Below, one piece after another: positions 8,830-16,687 of a stretch of DNA of 64,000 bases; the stretch's first letter is position 1, and every line of letters starts with the position of its first letter. The DNA is from an uncultured beta proteobacterium (GTDB lineage: Bacteria; Pseudomonadota; Gammaproteobacteria; Burkholderiales; SG8-39). The stretch lies in the NCBI GenBank assembly GCA_902826155.1, contig CADEDU010000002.1:1-64000 (forward strand), written 5' to 3'. The notes beneath the pieces were generated by a model. That model was not told the DNA's origin, made no database searches, and saw nothing but the letters and a program-made list of their open reading frames with translations. The position numbers were made by a program, and so were the translations under genes.

Positions 8830-8858
8830 TTTATACACTGGACCCACCAGCGATCCAA
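8830..8858 (-). promoter_or_regulatory. Sigma-70-type promoter of the isochorismatase operon
   Basis: On the minus strand TTGGAT (8853-8858) and TATAAA (8830-8835) are separated by exactly 17 bases. Transcription would start near 8823, giving a leader of about 40 bases to the ATG at 8783. This supports the shorter isochorismatase start. The rest of the 136-base divergent region shows no obvious operator; the promoter of the CobW operon was not recognised. Confidence 0.6.
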
Positions 8859-8919
8859 CTCAACCGACCGCAGCGGCTGACCATCTCGACGTCACCCGAC
8901 CTCGCCGCCTTACCACTAC

Positions 8920-10050
8920 ATGTCCGCTTTGCGCGAACGCATCCCTGTCACGCTGCTGACCGGCTTTCTCGGCAGCGGCAAGACCACGCTGGTGAACGCG
9001 TTGCTGCGCCATCCGGATCTCGCCGACACGGCGGTGATCGTCAACGAGTTCGGTGCAATCGCGCTCGATCATCTGCTCATCACATCGGCCGATGACAACG
9101 TGGTGCTGCTGGGTGCGGGCTGCCTGTGCTGTGCCGCGCAGGGCAGCCTGCGCGAGACGCTCGCCGACCTGTTCGTCCGCCGCGTCAACGGCGAAGTTCC
9201 GAAGTTTCGCCGGGTGCTGATCGAATCGAGCGGCCTGGCCGATCCCGGTCCGATCATCAACCAGCTCGCGTTCGATTCGCTGGCGCGTGCCGAGTTCGAA
9301 CTCGCGCAGGTGGTGACGGTCGTGGATGCGACCAACGCGCGCGATCAGCTCGAGCACTATCCTGAAGCCATGCAGCAGGTCGCGCTGGCTGATCTGCTGC
9401 TCGTCAGCAAGGCCGACCTCGCCGCGCCGCAATCATTGGCCGCACTTCAGGAACAATTGATCGCGCTCAATCCGACCGCGTCTCAGGTGATCGCCGCGCG
9501 CGGGGAAGTCGCGATCGCCGCGCACGGCGAAGGCGATCCGCTGCGGATCCTGCACACGGCAACGACATCGCGCCATGGTCCACACTGGCTCGCAACGACA
9601 TCGACAGCGAACCCTCAAGCGCGCGGTGGGGAAGCACGTCAAGGCGGCTACCTCGGCGTGCGCACGCACGCCAATCACACGCGCGGCGTGCGATCGATCG
9701 CGGCAAGGCTCGATCGGCCGGTGTCGTGGTCGGGGCTCGCAGCGTGGATGGCACTGACGAGCGATGCGTTCGGGCGCGATCTGTTGCGCGTGAAGGGCAT
9801 CGTTGCCATGGCGGAGCCAGGCACACCCGTGGTCGTGCACGCCGTGGCCGGACAATTCCATTCGCCCGAACGGCTTCCGCACTGGCCCGACGACGATCAC
9901 GGCTCGCGCATCGTCGTGATCGCGCGCAACATCGATCCTGCCTGCCTCGAACTCAGCCTGAAGGCGCTTGCGCTGCCACAAGGTGCGCCCCAACCCGCCA
10001 GCCTCGACGAACTCGCCGCCCTCTCATCGGAAACCTCTCATGCAATTTGA
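8920..10050 (+). CDS. CobW/COG0523-family GTP-dependent metallochaperone
   Basis: The 376-residue protein has a Walker A motif [13 protein letters not shown] at the N-terminus, the metal-binding CxCC motif in [22 protein letters not shown] and the guanine-specificity element SKADL. A CobW C-terminal domain (about 270-360) follows. COG0523 proteins are G3E GTPases that deliver metal ions, often zinc, to client metalloenzymes. The downstream metal-dependent amidohydrolase starts inside this gene (11-base overlap), so it is the obvious client candidate; this is inference from context. The start is an ATG without a strong ribosome binding site. It is divergent from the isochorismatase operon. Confidence 0.9.
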   Translation: MSALRERIPVTLLTGFLGSGKTTLVNALLRHPDLADTAVIVNEFGAIALDHLLITSADDNVVLLGAGCLCCAAQGSLRETLADLFVRRVNGEVPKFRRVLIESSGLADPGPIINQLAFDSLARAEFELAQVVTVVDATNARDQLEHYPEAMQQVALADLLLVSKADLAAPQSLAALQEQLIALNPTASQVIAARGEVAIAAHGEGDPLRILHTATTSRHGPHWLATTSTANPQARGGEARQGGYLGVRTHANHTRGVRSIAARLDRPVSWSGLAAWMALTSDAFGRDLLRVKGIVAMAEPGTPVVVHAVAGQFHSPERLPHWPDDDHGSRIVVIARNIDPACLELSLKALALPQGAPQPASLDELAALSSETSHAI

Positions 10051-11413
10051 TCTGCTCGTCACCGGCGGCACCGTCGTGTTTCCCGGCCGCCCGCAAGCCC
10101 GACTCGATATCGGCATCAAGGACGGTCGGATCGCCGCGCTGCTGGCGCCCGACGTCCCGGCCAGCGCCACGCGCACGATCGACGCGCGTGGCAAGCATGT
10201 CTTTCCAGGTCTGATCGATTGCCATCTGCACTTCGGCTTCGGCGAGAAGATCACCGAATACACCACCGAGACCGTGTACGCGGCTCAGGGCGGCTTCTCT
10301 ACCGTGCTCGGTTACTTCCTCAATAACGAAGCGTACGACGACGTGTTCGCGCGCGAGATCGCCCACGCACGCGAGCGCTGCCACGTCGATTTCGGCTTCC
10401 ACTTCAGCACCGCCAACGAACAGCATCTGGCCGAGCTGCCGCGCTACGTGCGCGAGTTCGGTGTCACCTCGTTCAAGTACTTCATGAATTTCAAGGGCGA
10501 GGAAGGGCGATACCTCGGCCTGGACGGCACCGACGACGGCTACTTCTACGATCTGCTCGAAGGCGCCGCCGCGCTGGGCGATGCGATGATCGTGTGCCAC
10601 ACCGAGAACATCGAACTGGTGAACCGCATCCGGCGCAAGTTCCAGCAGCAGGGCCGGAACACGCTGCGCGACTGGTGCCTGTCGAAGCCGCCGTTCACCG
10701 AGGCCGAGAACCTGGTGCGCGCCGCCTATTTCGCCGAGCAGCTGGGTGCGCGCATCTACATTCCGCATCTGTCCTCGCGCCTTGGTCTGGACGAGACGCG
10801 CAAATGGCGCGACCGCTACGAGCACGTGTACCTGGAAACCTGCCCGCACTACCTCACGCATCACCTCGACATGGACATCGGGTCGCTCGGCAAGGCCAAC
10901 CCGCCGTTTCGCTCACGCGACGACGTCGAAGCGATGTGGGAAGGCATCGCCGATGGCACGATCGAAGTCGTGGCGTCCGACCACGTGCCGCGCAAGCGCG
11001 CCACCAAAGAGAAACCGATCTGGCAGGCGTCGCAGGGATTTCCGGGCACCGCAACGATCCTGCCGGTGCTGCTATCGGAGGGCTATCACAAACGCGGGCT
11101 CGCGCTCGATCGGATCTGCGACGCCGTCACCGCCGCCCCCGCGCGCATCTTTCACCTGGCCGATCGCAAAGGCGACATCCGCATCGGGCTCGACGGCGAT
11201 CTCACGATCGTCGATCTCGGCTTGGAGAAAGCAGCCGATCCGGCCGCGCTCGGCTCGTACTCCGATTACAGCCTGTACGAGAACTGGCCCCTCAAGGGCT
11301 GGCCGGTGATGACGATCGTGCGCGGCGAAGTGGTGATGGATGCCGGCAAGATCGTCGGGCGCGGCGGGTACGGGCAGTACATCCGGCGCGCGCTGGTGGC
11401 GCCGCGCATATAG
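10040..11413 (+). CDS. Hydantoinase/dihydroorotase-like cyclic amidohydrolase
   Basis: The 457-residue enzyme starts at ATG 10040 ([16 protein letters not shown]), overlapping the CobW gene by 11 bases. Metal ligands of the amidohydrolase superfamily are present: HLH in GLIDCHLHFG, a candidate carboxylated Lys in TSFKYFMNF, His in IVCHTEN, His in YIPHLSS and Asp in VVASDHVPRKR. The pattern fits dihydropyrimidinase, hydantoinase and allantoinase rather than PyrC; a bona fide pyrC is at 42813-43853. It would open a cyclic ureide or amide ring using two metal ions. Divergent neighbours (isochorismatase-type amidase, flavoprotein) suggest one catabolic pathway. Allantoin as substrate is possible because urate genes lie at 59.8-62.3 kb, but nothing here proves it. 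Confidence 0.85.
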   Translation: MQFDLLVTGGTVVFPGRPQARLDIGIKDGRIAALLAPDVPASATRTIDARGKHVFPGLIDCHLHFGFGEKITEYTTETVYAAQGGFSTVLGYFLNNEAYDDVFAREIAHARERCHVDFGFHFSTANEQHLAELPRYVREFGVTSFKYFMNFKGEEGRYLGLDGTDDGYFYDLLEGAAALGDAMIVCHTENIELVNRIRRKFQQQGRNTLRDWCLSKPPFTEAENLVRAAYFAEQLGARIYIPHLSSRLGLDETRKWRDRYEHVYLETCPHYLTHHLDMDIGSLGKANPPFRSRDDVEAMWEGIADGTIEVVASDHVPRKRATKEKPIWQASQGFPGTATILPVLLSEGYHKRGLALDRICDAVTAAPARIFHLADRKGDIRIGLDGDLTIVDLGLEKAADPAALGSYSDYSLYENWPLKGWPVMTIVRGEVVMDAGKIVGRGGYGQYIRRALVAPRI

Positions 11414-11520
11414 CGTTCCCTCGCACCTCATCGCAAAGGCGTAGGTCTGGCGCCTTAGGCCCGCGCGATTTGCAGGTGTTGCCGCGCCATCGCGTGGCTG
11501 ATCGACTGTTGGGCTATGGA

Positions 11521-11553
11521 CAGTGACACAGTCTCGCGTCAGTGTTGTCACTG
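11521..11553. promoter_or_regulatory. Inverted repeat upstream of the BTAD regulator (candidate operator)
   Basis: Perfect 8-bp arms CAGTGACA (11521-11528) and TGTCACTG (11546-11553) are separated by 17 bases, putting the half-site centres 25 bases apart. A further CAGT element lies inside the spacer. It sits 114 bases before the ATG I favour for the regulator at 11667, so autoregulation is plausible. The rest of the 253-base gap between the hydantoinase gene and the regulator shows nothing else I recognise. Confidence 0.4.
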
Positions 11554-11666
11554 TTTCGAATCGGTCGCCACAAGACCGTTATCCACACTGCCTGCGGAAG
11601 CTCACGACCCCATGCGCGAGGAGTTTGCCGTCCTCCTCGGGCGCGGACCGTCGCCCCACGATCGCC

Positions 11667-12935
11667 ATGCCCACAGCCTCTCCCACCTCACAGGACACCT
11701 CCCGTTGCGCTGCCGTGCCCGGCGAGACGTTAGCGCAGGTCAATGAGATGTGTCGCACTGCGCTTGGCTTGTTGCGCGAAGGCGAGCAGGCCGACGCACG
11801 AACACTCCTTGGCCAGGCTATTGCCGCAATCAGAACCGAGGGTGACCCGATGCTGGAGCAACTGCTCGACGCAGCGGAGCGAGTCGCTTCGGTATGCACC
11901 GCCTTGCAGGAAAACGTGGCACGCAACCGCCAGTCGCTCAGCGAGTCGCAGGATCGCGCGCAGAAGGTGATCGAGCGACTGCAGAGTCTGCTGGAACTCG
12001 TCGTCGATGCCACCGCGCACTCGGCGGGAGACGAACCCCGTCCACACATCGACGCGCCAGAGTCTTCCCGTCCGGAACCCGCAACCTCGGACGTGCGCGA
12101 TCGTCTCGACCTGGACGCCGCCGACACACAAGCCGCGGGCGAACTCGCCAAGGACAACCGTGCCGACGCGCCCGCGATCAATGTCTACTTCCTGCGTCCG
12201 TTTCAGGTGGACGTGAACGACACCCCGATCGAGCACTGGCCGAACTGCAAGGCCAAGACAATCTTCAAGCACCTGGTGCTCACGCGCGATCGACCCGCGA
12301 CCCGCGACTATCTGATGGAACTGTTCTGGCCTGACGCCGAACCGGAGGCCGCGCGCGTCAATCTCAACGTCGCGCTCTACAACATCCGCTCGGCGTTGCG
12401 CAGGATCGATCCGACCTTCCCGTTCGTCATCCACGACGGCGGGCACTACTCGCTCAATCGCGGCCTGTCGATCTGGACCGACGTCGATGCGTTCGCGGCC
12501 TTGCACAAGCGCGCCGCCGAGTTCGACCGCACTGGCGATACCGAGGCAGCCGCGCGCGAGTTCGAAGCGTGCGTCGAGCTCTATCGCAACGAATTGCTCG
12601 CCGAGGATCGTTACGAAGACTGGATCGTGCCGATCAGGGACCAGTTGCGCGATCGTTACCTGAGCGCGCTAAAGCGGCTCAACACACACTATTTCGGCAG
12701 GGCCGATTTCGCGCAATGCGTGACCATCTGCCGCAAGCTCCTCGTCGTCGACTGCTGCAACGAGGAAGCCCACTGCCAGCTCATGCGCTGCTACGCCAAG
12801 ATGGGCCAGCTGCAACTGGCGCAGATGCAATACCGGACTTGCGTGCAATCGCTTGCACGCGAGATGGGCGTGCCCCCGAACGGCGCAACGACGCGCGTGT
12901 ATCGCGACATCGTGCAGCGCACCGATAGCGGGTGA
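11667..12935 (+). CDS. Transcriptional regulator with winged helix and BTAD domain (SARP/AfsR-like architecture)
   Basis: From ATG 11667 the product is 422 residues. An N-terminal helical region (about 20-105, rich in Leu, Glu and Gln) precedes a charged linker. An OmpR-like winged helix follows (about 172-262; HLVLTRDRPATRDYLMELFW, then VNLNVALYNIRSALRR), and a bacterial transcriptional activation domain (about 265-410; VDAFAALHKRAAEFDRTGD to QMQYRTCVQSLAREMG). The frame extends upstream to a GTG at 11523, but those 48 codons have poor third-position GC and contain the inverted repeat, so I exclude them. Outside actinobacteria such proteins are mostly uncharacterised. Its stop overlaps the start of a small lipoprotein-like frame, and it faces the haem peroxidase operon, a plausible target. 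Confidence 0.8.
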   Translation: MPTASPTSQDTSRCAAVPGETLAQVNEMCRTALGLLREGEQADARTLLGQAIAAIRTEGDPMLEQLLDAAERVASVCTALQENVARNRQSLSESQDRAQKVIERLQSLLELVVDATAHSAGDEPRPHIDAPESSRPEPATSDVRDRLDLDAADTQAAGELAKDNRADAPAINVYFLRPFQVDVNDTPIEHWPNCKAKTIFKHLVLTRDRPATRDYLMELFWPDAEPEAARVNLNVALYNIRSALRRIDPTFPFVIHDGGHYSLNRGLSIWTDVDAFAALHKRAAEFDRTGDTEAAAREFEACVELYRNELLAEDRYEDWIVPIRDQLRDRYLSALKRLNTHYFGRADFAQCVTICRKLLVVDCCNEEAHCQLMRCYAKMGQLQLAQMQYRTCVQSLAREMGVPPNGATTRVYRDIVQRTDSG

Positions 12936-13063
12936 TGGTGATGCGCGACTGGCTGCAGGAGCGGGCGCGGCTGTTGCTGCGGGTACTTGCGACGCTCGGC
13001 GTCATGCATGCGGCAGGCTGTAGTCGCCCGACGCTCGCGATACGCGATCACTCGTCAAGCTGA
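12935..13063 (+). CDS. Putative 42-residue lipoprotein coupled to the BTAD regulator
   Basis: ATG 12935 overlaps the regulator stop by one base (TGATG). The frame encodes MVMRDWLQERARLLLR, then VLATLGVMHAAGC, then a short tail ending DHSSS. This looks like a signal peptide with a lipobox-like AAGC, giving a mature lipid-anchored peptide of about 14 residues. An in-frame ATG at 12941 is an alternative start. Support is the coupling and the signal-peptide character; there is no recognised homologue and the peptide is very short, so it may be spurious. Confidence 0.4.
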   Translation: MVMRDWLQERARLLLRVLATLGVMHAAGCSRPTLAIRDHSSS

Positions 13064-13088
13064 ATCCACCCGACTCGTACGGCGCGGG

Positions 13089-13119
13089 CCCGCCCCTCAC
13101 CCGACTTGGGAGGGGCGGG
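13089..13119. terminator. GC-rich hairpin between convergent genes
   Basis: Perfect 10-bp arms CCCGCCCCTC (13089-13098) and GAGGGGCGGG (13110-13119) enclose an 11-base loop. It lies between the BTAD/lipoprotein unit and the convergently transcribed peroxidase gene, where a bidirectional terminator is expected. There is no T-tract on either side, so it is not a classical intrinsic terminator. Confidence 0.5.
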
Positions 13120-13142
13120 GATAAGCAGGGATCGCGGTCCCG

Positions 13143-14768
13143 TCAGTTTCCCAGCGGATTCAGGTCGTCGACGAACTTCAGCAGATCGGTCATGCGGAAA
13201 TCGCCGGTGACACTTCCCGGCAGATCGGGCGACCACGCGGTTTCACGCAGAATCGAGACCCGGCTGCCTTTGATCAGGCTCACGAACGTGCCGGCCACGA
13301 TCAAGCTGCCGACGATGCCAAGGCTCTGGCCATAGTGGCGCGACTCTGCTTCCTTGAGCACGTAGAACCACAACGGCGTGCGCTCGTGATAGCCGTACTT
13401 CGAGACGATCTGATTGAGCGCGTGGTTCGGTCCGTCGGCGATCTTCGCCGGTGCCATCGGTGCCAGGCCGAAGTACGCCGCCGCTTCCTGTCCGGTTGGG
13501 AGGGAGAGGAATGCACCGCGACGAAGATTGCGTGAGGCAAGCGACGCCGGCCTTTTCGCCCCCGAACTGCCGTCGGGATCGACCACACCCGGGATGTTCT
13601 TGAGCGGATCGGCCAGGCCCGTATTGATCGCGCGCGCCAGGTTCATCTTCTGATCGCGAATCCCGCCGACTTCCGAGAAATCGAACAGGAGATTCCAGTT
13701 CGCGACCCAGTTCGACGGCAGCGTCGGCTGCAGGCCGTCTGGCAGGGGTTGATTCGGGATCGTATTTGGCGAGAACCCACCATCACCGGTGAACTGGAAC
13801 AGGTTCAGCAGCGTGGCGATACCGATGCCTGGCCGACCGTTCTTACCTGCGTCGGAGTTGAAAAACCGATTCCACTCGTACACGGGCCGAATCATGCTGT
13901 GCCCAAGTCGATAGGCAGCGGCGGAGAACTCCACCGGCATTGCACTCGCACCTACCATTGCCCGCGCGTCGCCGATCAACCCGACCAGCACATCGCGATC
14001 GCACAGACGCGGCAGGAAATCATTGAGGACGATCCACTGGTAGTGGCGGACGACGCTGGCGCGAGCAGCCTCGAACAGAAATGCCGGAGCCAGATGCGGT
14101 CGGTCGCGAGCGATCGACTCGACGACGCGGTTGTGGAACTTGATGAACGCCAGGTGCATTTGCGCGACCGCGAGATTCTCGTCATTGCGCGGATCACCGA
14201 TGATCGCCACCCGACCCTCCAAGCGCGGCAGGTCATTCGGCAGCCGGATATCCGCACCTGGAAAGCGTCCCGAGCTCAGGGGCGTAGTGGTACCTACGCG
14301 CAGTCGCACCCGATCAGGTTCGTACAACTCAGGACTGCCCTCGGGACCGTTGCCGTAGAGCGAATCCAGATCGAGCGCGGGGGAGCGGCCTTGCGTTAGA
14401 ACGTCCGGATCCACCAGTTCGCTGGGAATGCCGGCTGACCGATCGAACGTAATGTCGTGGTCCACGAACTGCCCGAAGTAGGTGAATCCGGCTGGAATGG
14501 CCGAATCCTGGTCGGGCGATGCCGATGAGTCGGCGTGCATCGCGTTCCCGAGTTCCTTCAGTTGCTCCGGATCAAATCGGACATTCGAACGCGGCAGCAT
14601 GCGCGTGAACTTGAAGGCACGCGCCGTGTCGGTATTGCTGTCGATGGTGTTCGGCTCGCGGCCGCACGCCGGCTCGACGCGATCGCCATTGATCACGCCC
14701 TCGCCGACAATGTAGTAGTCGCTTCTGCCATGCGTGGAACGCGCATAGCGCTGGGTGGGTACTTTCAC
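13143..14768 (-). CDS. Animal-type haem peroxidase family protein
   Basis: The 541-residue protein carries the distal motif TYFGQFVDHDITFD, with the Asp and His (about 103-104) at the haem-ester and distal positions of the peroxidase-cyclooxygenase superfamily, and a proximal motif YRLGHSMIRPVYEWN. Bacterial members oxidise halides or organic substrates with peroxide; the substrate here is unknown. I choose GTG 14768 as start because AAAGGAGA lies five bases upstream on the minus strand; the frame extends 17 codons further without support. No signal peptide is seen. It follows the 173-residue unknown gene by 136 bases on the same strand, and a GC-rich hairpin lies just past its stop. Confidence 0.87.
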   Translation of the reverse strand: MKVPTQRYARSTHGRSDYYIVGEGVINGDRVEPACGREPNTIDSNTDTARAFKFTRMLPRSNVRFDPEQLKELGNAMHADSSASPDQDSAIPAGFTYFGQFVDHDITFDRSAGIPSELVDPDVLTQGRSPALDLDSLYGNGPEGSPELYEPDRVRLRVGTTTPLSSGRFPGADIRLPNDLPRLEGRVAIIGDPRNDENLAVAQMHLAFIKFHNRVVESIARDRPHLAPAFLFEAARASVVRHYQWIVLNDFLPRLCDRDVLVGLIGDARAMVGASAMPVEFSAAAYRLGHSMIRPVYEWNRFFNSDAGKNGRPGIGIATLLNLFQFTGDGGFSPNTIPNQPLPDGLQPTLPSNWVANWNLLFDFSEVGGIRDQKMNLARAINTGLADPLKNIPGVVDPDGSSGAKRPASLASRNLRRGAFLSLPTGQEAAAYFGLAPMAPAKIADGPNHALNQIVSKYGYHERTPLWFYVLKEAESRHYGQSLGIVGSLIVAGTFVSLIKGSRVSILRETAWSPDLPGSVTGDFRMTDLLKFVDDLNPLGN

Positions 14769-14904
14769 TGCGGTCTCCTTTCGAATGGATATGGGTATGA
14801 CTCGGACCGCGGCGGTCACAAGCGCGCCCGCCCCTTCGGCACCGTGATCGGTACCGCAAGGGCCAGGCGAGCCTTCCGTCGGGCGGTCTCGATCGACGTG
14901 CCGA

Positions 14905-15426
14905 TCAGCCTGCGTAGAACAGCACCTCGGGCAACTCCACGAAGCCGATAATCGCCAGCGGCTTGCCGCATTTCGAGATCGCGCGGACGCTGACGGTCAC
15001 CTCGTAGGGATCACCGCAGTAGTCCGGAGACATCTTCCCGGGCAACGACACGCACCAGTAGTTCTGATGGCAGTCGAAGTAGAAGTGCGGATGCTTGATC
15101 CGGAACTCCGGTCCGGGCCCCGTCGACTCGAACGACGCATCGACACACCATTTGCCGCACAGCATCTCCTGCAGCGGACCCTCGATGCCAAAGTAGACTC
15201 GGACCTCCCATGGTTTGTTCACATTGACGATGCGATTGGTCGGTTTGCCGTCCTCGTAGATCTCGGCATAGAGCTTGACGAAGCTCAGGTCGGTCTTCAC
15301 ATCGATTTCAGTGTGGGCACCCGCCCCTTTTTTGAACAGATCGACAACCACCTCTTTGGTGACCGGTTGGTTGGCCGCGTCGGCTTCGATGACGGCCTGG
15401 CCTTGCAGCTCATTCATAACTCCCAT
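14905..15426 (-). CDS. Unknown 173-residue protein upstream of the haem peroxidase
   Basis: The start is ATG 15426 (MGVMNELQGQAVIEAD) with AAGGAG seven bases upstream. I do not recognise the family. After a short helical N-terminus the sequence alternates beta-like segments (SFVKLYAEIYEDG, PWEVRVYFGIEG, YEVTVSVRAISKCG), suggesting a beta-sandwich. There are five Cys and several aromatic and His residues (HPHFYFDCHQNYWC). There is no signal peptide or membrane segment. It is the first gene of a unit with the peroxidase and is preceded by nested palindromes. A role as accessory or substrate-binding partner of the peroxidase is only guessed from position. Confidence 0.7.
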   Translation of the reverse strand: MGVMNELQGQAVIEADAANQPVTKEVVVDLFKKGAGAHTEIDVKTDLSFVKLYAEIYEDGKPTNRIVNVNKPWEVRVYFGIEGPLQEMLCGKWCVDASFESTGPGPEFRIKHPHFYFDCHQNYWCVSLPGKMSPDYCGDPYEVTVSVRAISKCGKPLAIIGFVELPEVLFYAG

Positions 15427-15483
15427 GACAGACTCCTTAACGGTTTGAAGAATTGGAATGCGCCCTGCGCCGAAGTCGCCCCA

Positions 15484-15508
15484 GTCGGATCCGACCAACA
15501 GTCGGATC
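15484..15508. promoter_or_regulatory. Nested palindromes in the leader of the unknown-peroxidase operon
   Basis: The octamer GTCGGATC occurs three times in alternating orientation, at 15484-15491 (+), 15488-15495 (-) and 15501-15508 (+). This makes a perfect 12-bp palindrome (15484-15495) and a perfect hairpin with 8-bp arms and a CAACA loop (15488-15508). It lies 58 bases before the ATG at 15426. It could be an operator or a leader hairpin. The remainder of the 270-base gap up to 15696 shows no gene. Confidence 0.4.
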
Positions 15509-15696
15509 GAATGACCAAATGCAGGCGACGCAGCCTCAGAACCCACGGCGTCGAACGACACCGGGGCACACTCTGAGCGCACGCAGTTAACCGTCAGTGA
15601 TCAGGCAATGAATGAATCGGCCGATCGCGATACATCTAACCCCTGAGTTCATCGGCCGATCGGTCTACGGGCGTGGGTCGCCCGCGACCGGCACCG

Positions 15697-16665
15697 CTAC
15701 TTCCGATACGCGAACGACTGGTCGTACCGACCAAGGATGTAGTCGCCGCAGCTCACCGGCTCATAACGCGCGGTTTCACCGGGCTGCACCACCGGTTTGA
15801 TGAGCGTATCGAAATCGGGGTCGACGAACGAGGCGAGCGAAATGCGCTCGCGCCCGGAGCGGTTCACCACACGGTGCGGCGTGGAGCGAAATGTATCGTT
15901 GGTCCAGCGCGCGAGCAGATCGCCCACGTTCACGACAAGCGTGCCGGGGATCGGATGCGCAGTCACCCACTCGCGATTCTTCGAATACACCTCCAGCCCG
16001 CTCACATCGGTCTGATAGACGAACGTGACCGCGCCGTAGTCGGTGTGCGGCGCGACGCCGAACTGGTCGACGCCGGCATCGGGCGTTTGTGGTGGGTAGT
16101 AGATCGCCGAACAGCGCGTCACCGGCTTGGCGAAGCGTTGAGTGAAATAGTCGTCGACAATGCCCAGGCTGCTCGCAAACGCACGCAAGAGCAGTTTGCC
16201 GCAGTGATTGGTGGCGTCGAAGAACCCATTGCAGGCGACCCGCAACCCGGGCTGATCCGCCGGCCACCGGTTCGGGCCATACATGCGATTGCCGGCCCGA
16301 TAGTCGGGATCGTCCTCGGGGATGTCGAGGCCCCAGATGAAGCTCTCCTTCAGATCGACCCTGGCGGTTTCGTACATCTTCGCCTCACCGATCGACAGAA
16401 ATCCGCGATGGCGATCGACCGGCTTGAACCGTTGCTTGTCATCGATCGGTCTGGCGAAAAACGCCCGCGCTTCGCGCACCACCGCGTCGAACACCGACTG
16501 GTCGATGCCGTGATTCTTCACGTAGAAGAACCCGATGGTTTCGGCCGCGGCGCGCATCTCGCGACCGACGGTGTGTTGCGCACCCGCGGTACCGCCGACC
16601 AACGCGGCGATGTCGATGATCGGGATCTCGCTCACGTCGATCTGTTTGGCTTGCGCGTAGGCCAT
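15697..16665 (-). CDS. Fe(II)/2-oxoglutarate-dependent dioxygenase, isopenicillin N synthase family
   Basis: The 322-residue product starts MAYAQAKQIDVSEIPIIDI at ATG 16665, eight bases after a CAGGAG ribosome binding site. The N-terminal DIOX_N region contains GFFYVKNHGID. The 2OG-Fe(II) domain has HTDYG (His about 207, Asp about 209), the distal iron ligand in STPHRVVN (about 264) and the oxoglutarate-binding Arg and Ser in RERISLASF (about 274 and 276). All iron and cosubstrate residues are intact, so it should be an active oxygenase; the substrate is unknown. It is the last gene of the operon creatininase, HD protein, AhpD-like, dioxygenase. Pairing with an HD-domain protein recalls two-step oxidative pathways such as PhnY/PhnZ, although this enzyme is of another dioxygenase subfamily. 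Confidence 0.88.
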   Translation of the reverse strand: MAYAQAKQIDVSEIPIIDIAALVGGTAGAQHTVGREMRAAAETIGFFYVKNHGIDQSVFDAVVREARAFFARPIDDKQRFKPVDRHRGFLSIGEAKMYETARVDLKESFIWGLDIPEDDPDYRAGNRMYGPNRWPADQPGLRVACNGFFDATNHCGKLLLRAFASSLGIVDDYFTQRFAKPVTRCSAIYYPPQTPDAGVDQFGVAPHTDYGAVTFVYQTDVSGLEVYSKNREWVTAHPIPGTLVVNVGDLLARWTNDTFRSTPHRVVNRSGRERISLASFVDPDFDTLIKPVVQPGETARYEPVSCGDYILGRYDQSFAYRK

Positions 16666-16687
16666 AGCGTGCGCTCCTGGTCCAATT

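Noticed and set aside
8784..8858. Upstream extension of the isochorismatase gene
   Set aside because: It would contain both promoter hexamers, while an AAAGGA site precedes ATG 8783.
6693..9095. 800-codon plus-strand open frame
   Set aside because: It is antisense to the flavoprotein and isochorismatase genes, which have clear motifs; its product is a low-complexity Arg/His/Ala sequence typical of GC-rich shadow frames.
11523..11666. GTG-initiated extension of the BTAD regulator
   Set aside because: Poor codon-position GC bias and an inverted repeat within it suggest a non-coding leader; experimental N-terminus would settle this.
13064..13142. Possible further small gene after the lipoprotein frame
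   Set aside because: The stretch is occupied by the terminator-like hairpin and has no start codon with a ribosome binding site.
15616..15660. Two perfect ATCGGCCGAT palindromes (15616-15625 and 15651-15660)
   Set aside because: ATCGG/CCGAT words are very common in this chromosome and the sites lie between a gene end and a distant start, so chance is likely; a genome-wide count would decide.
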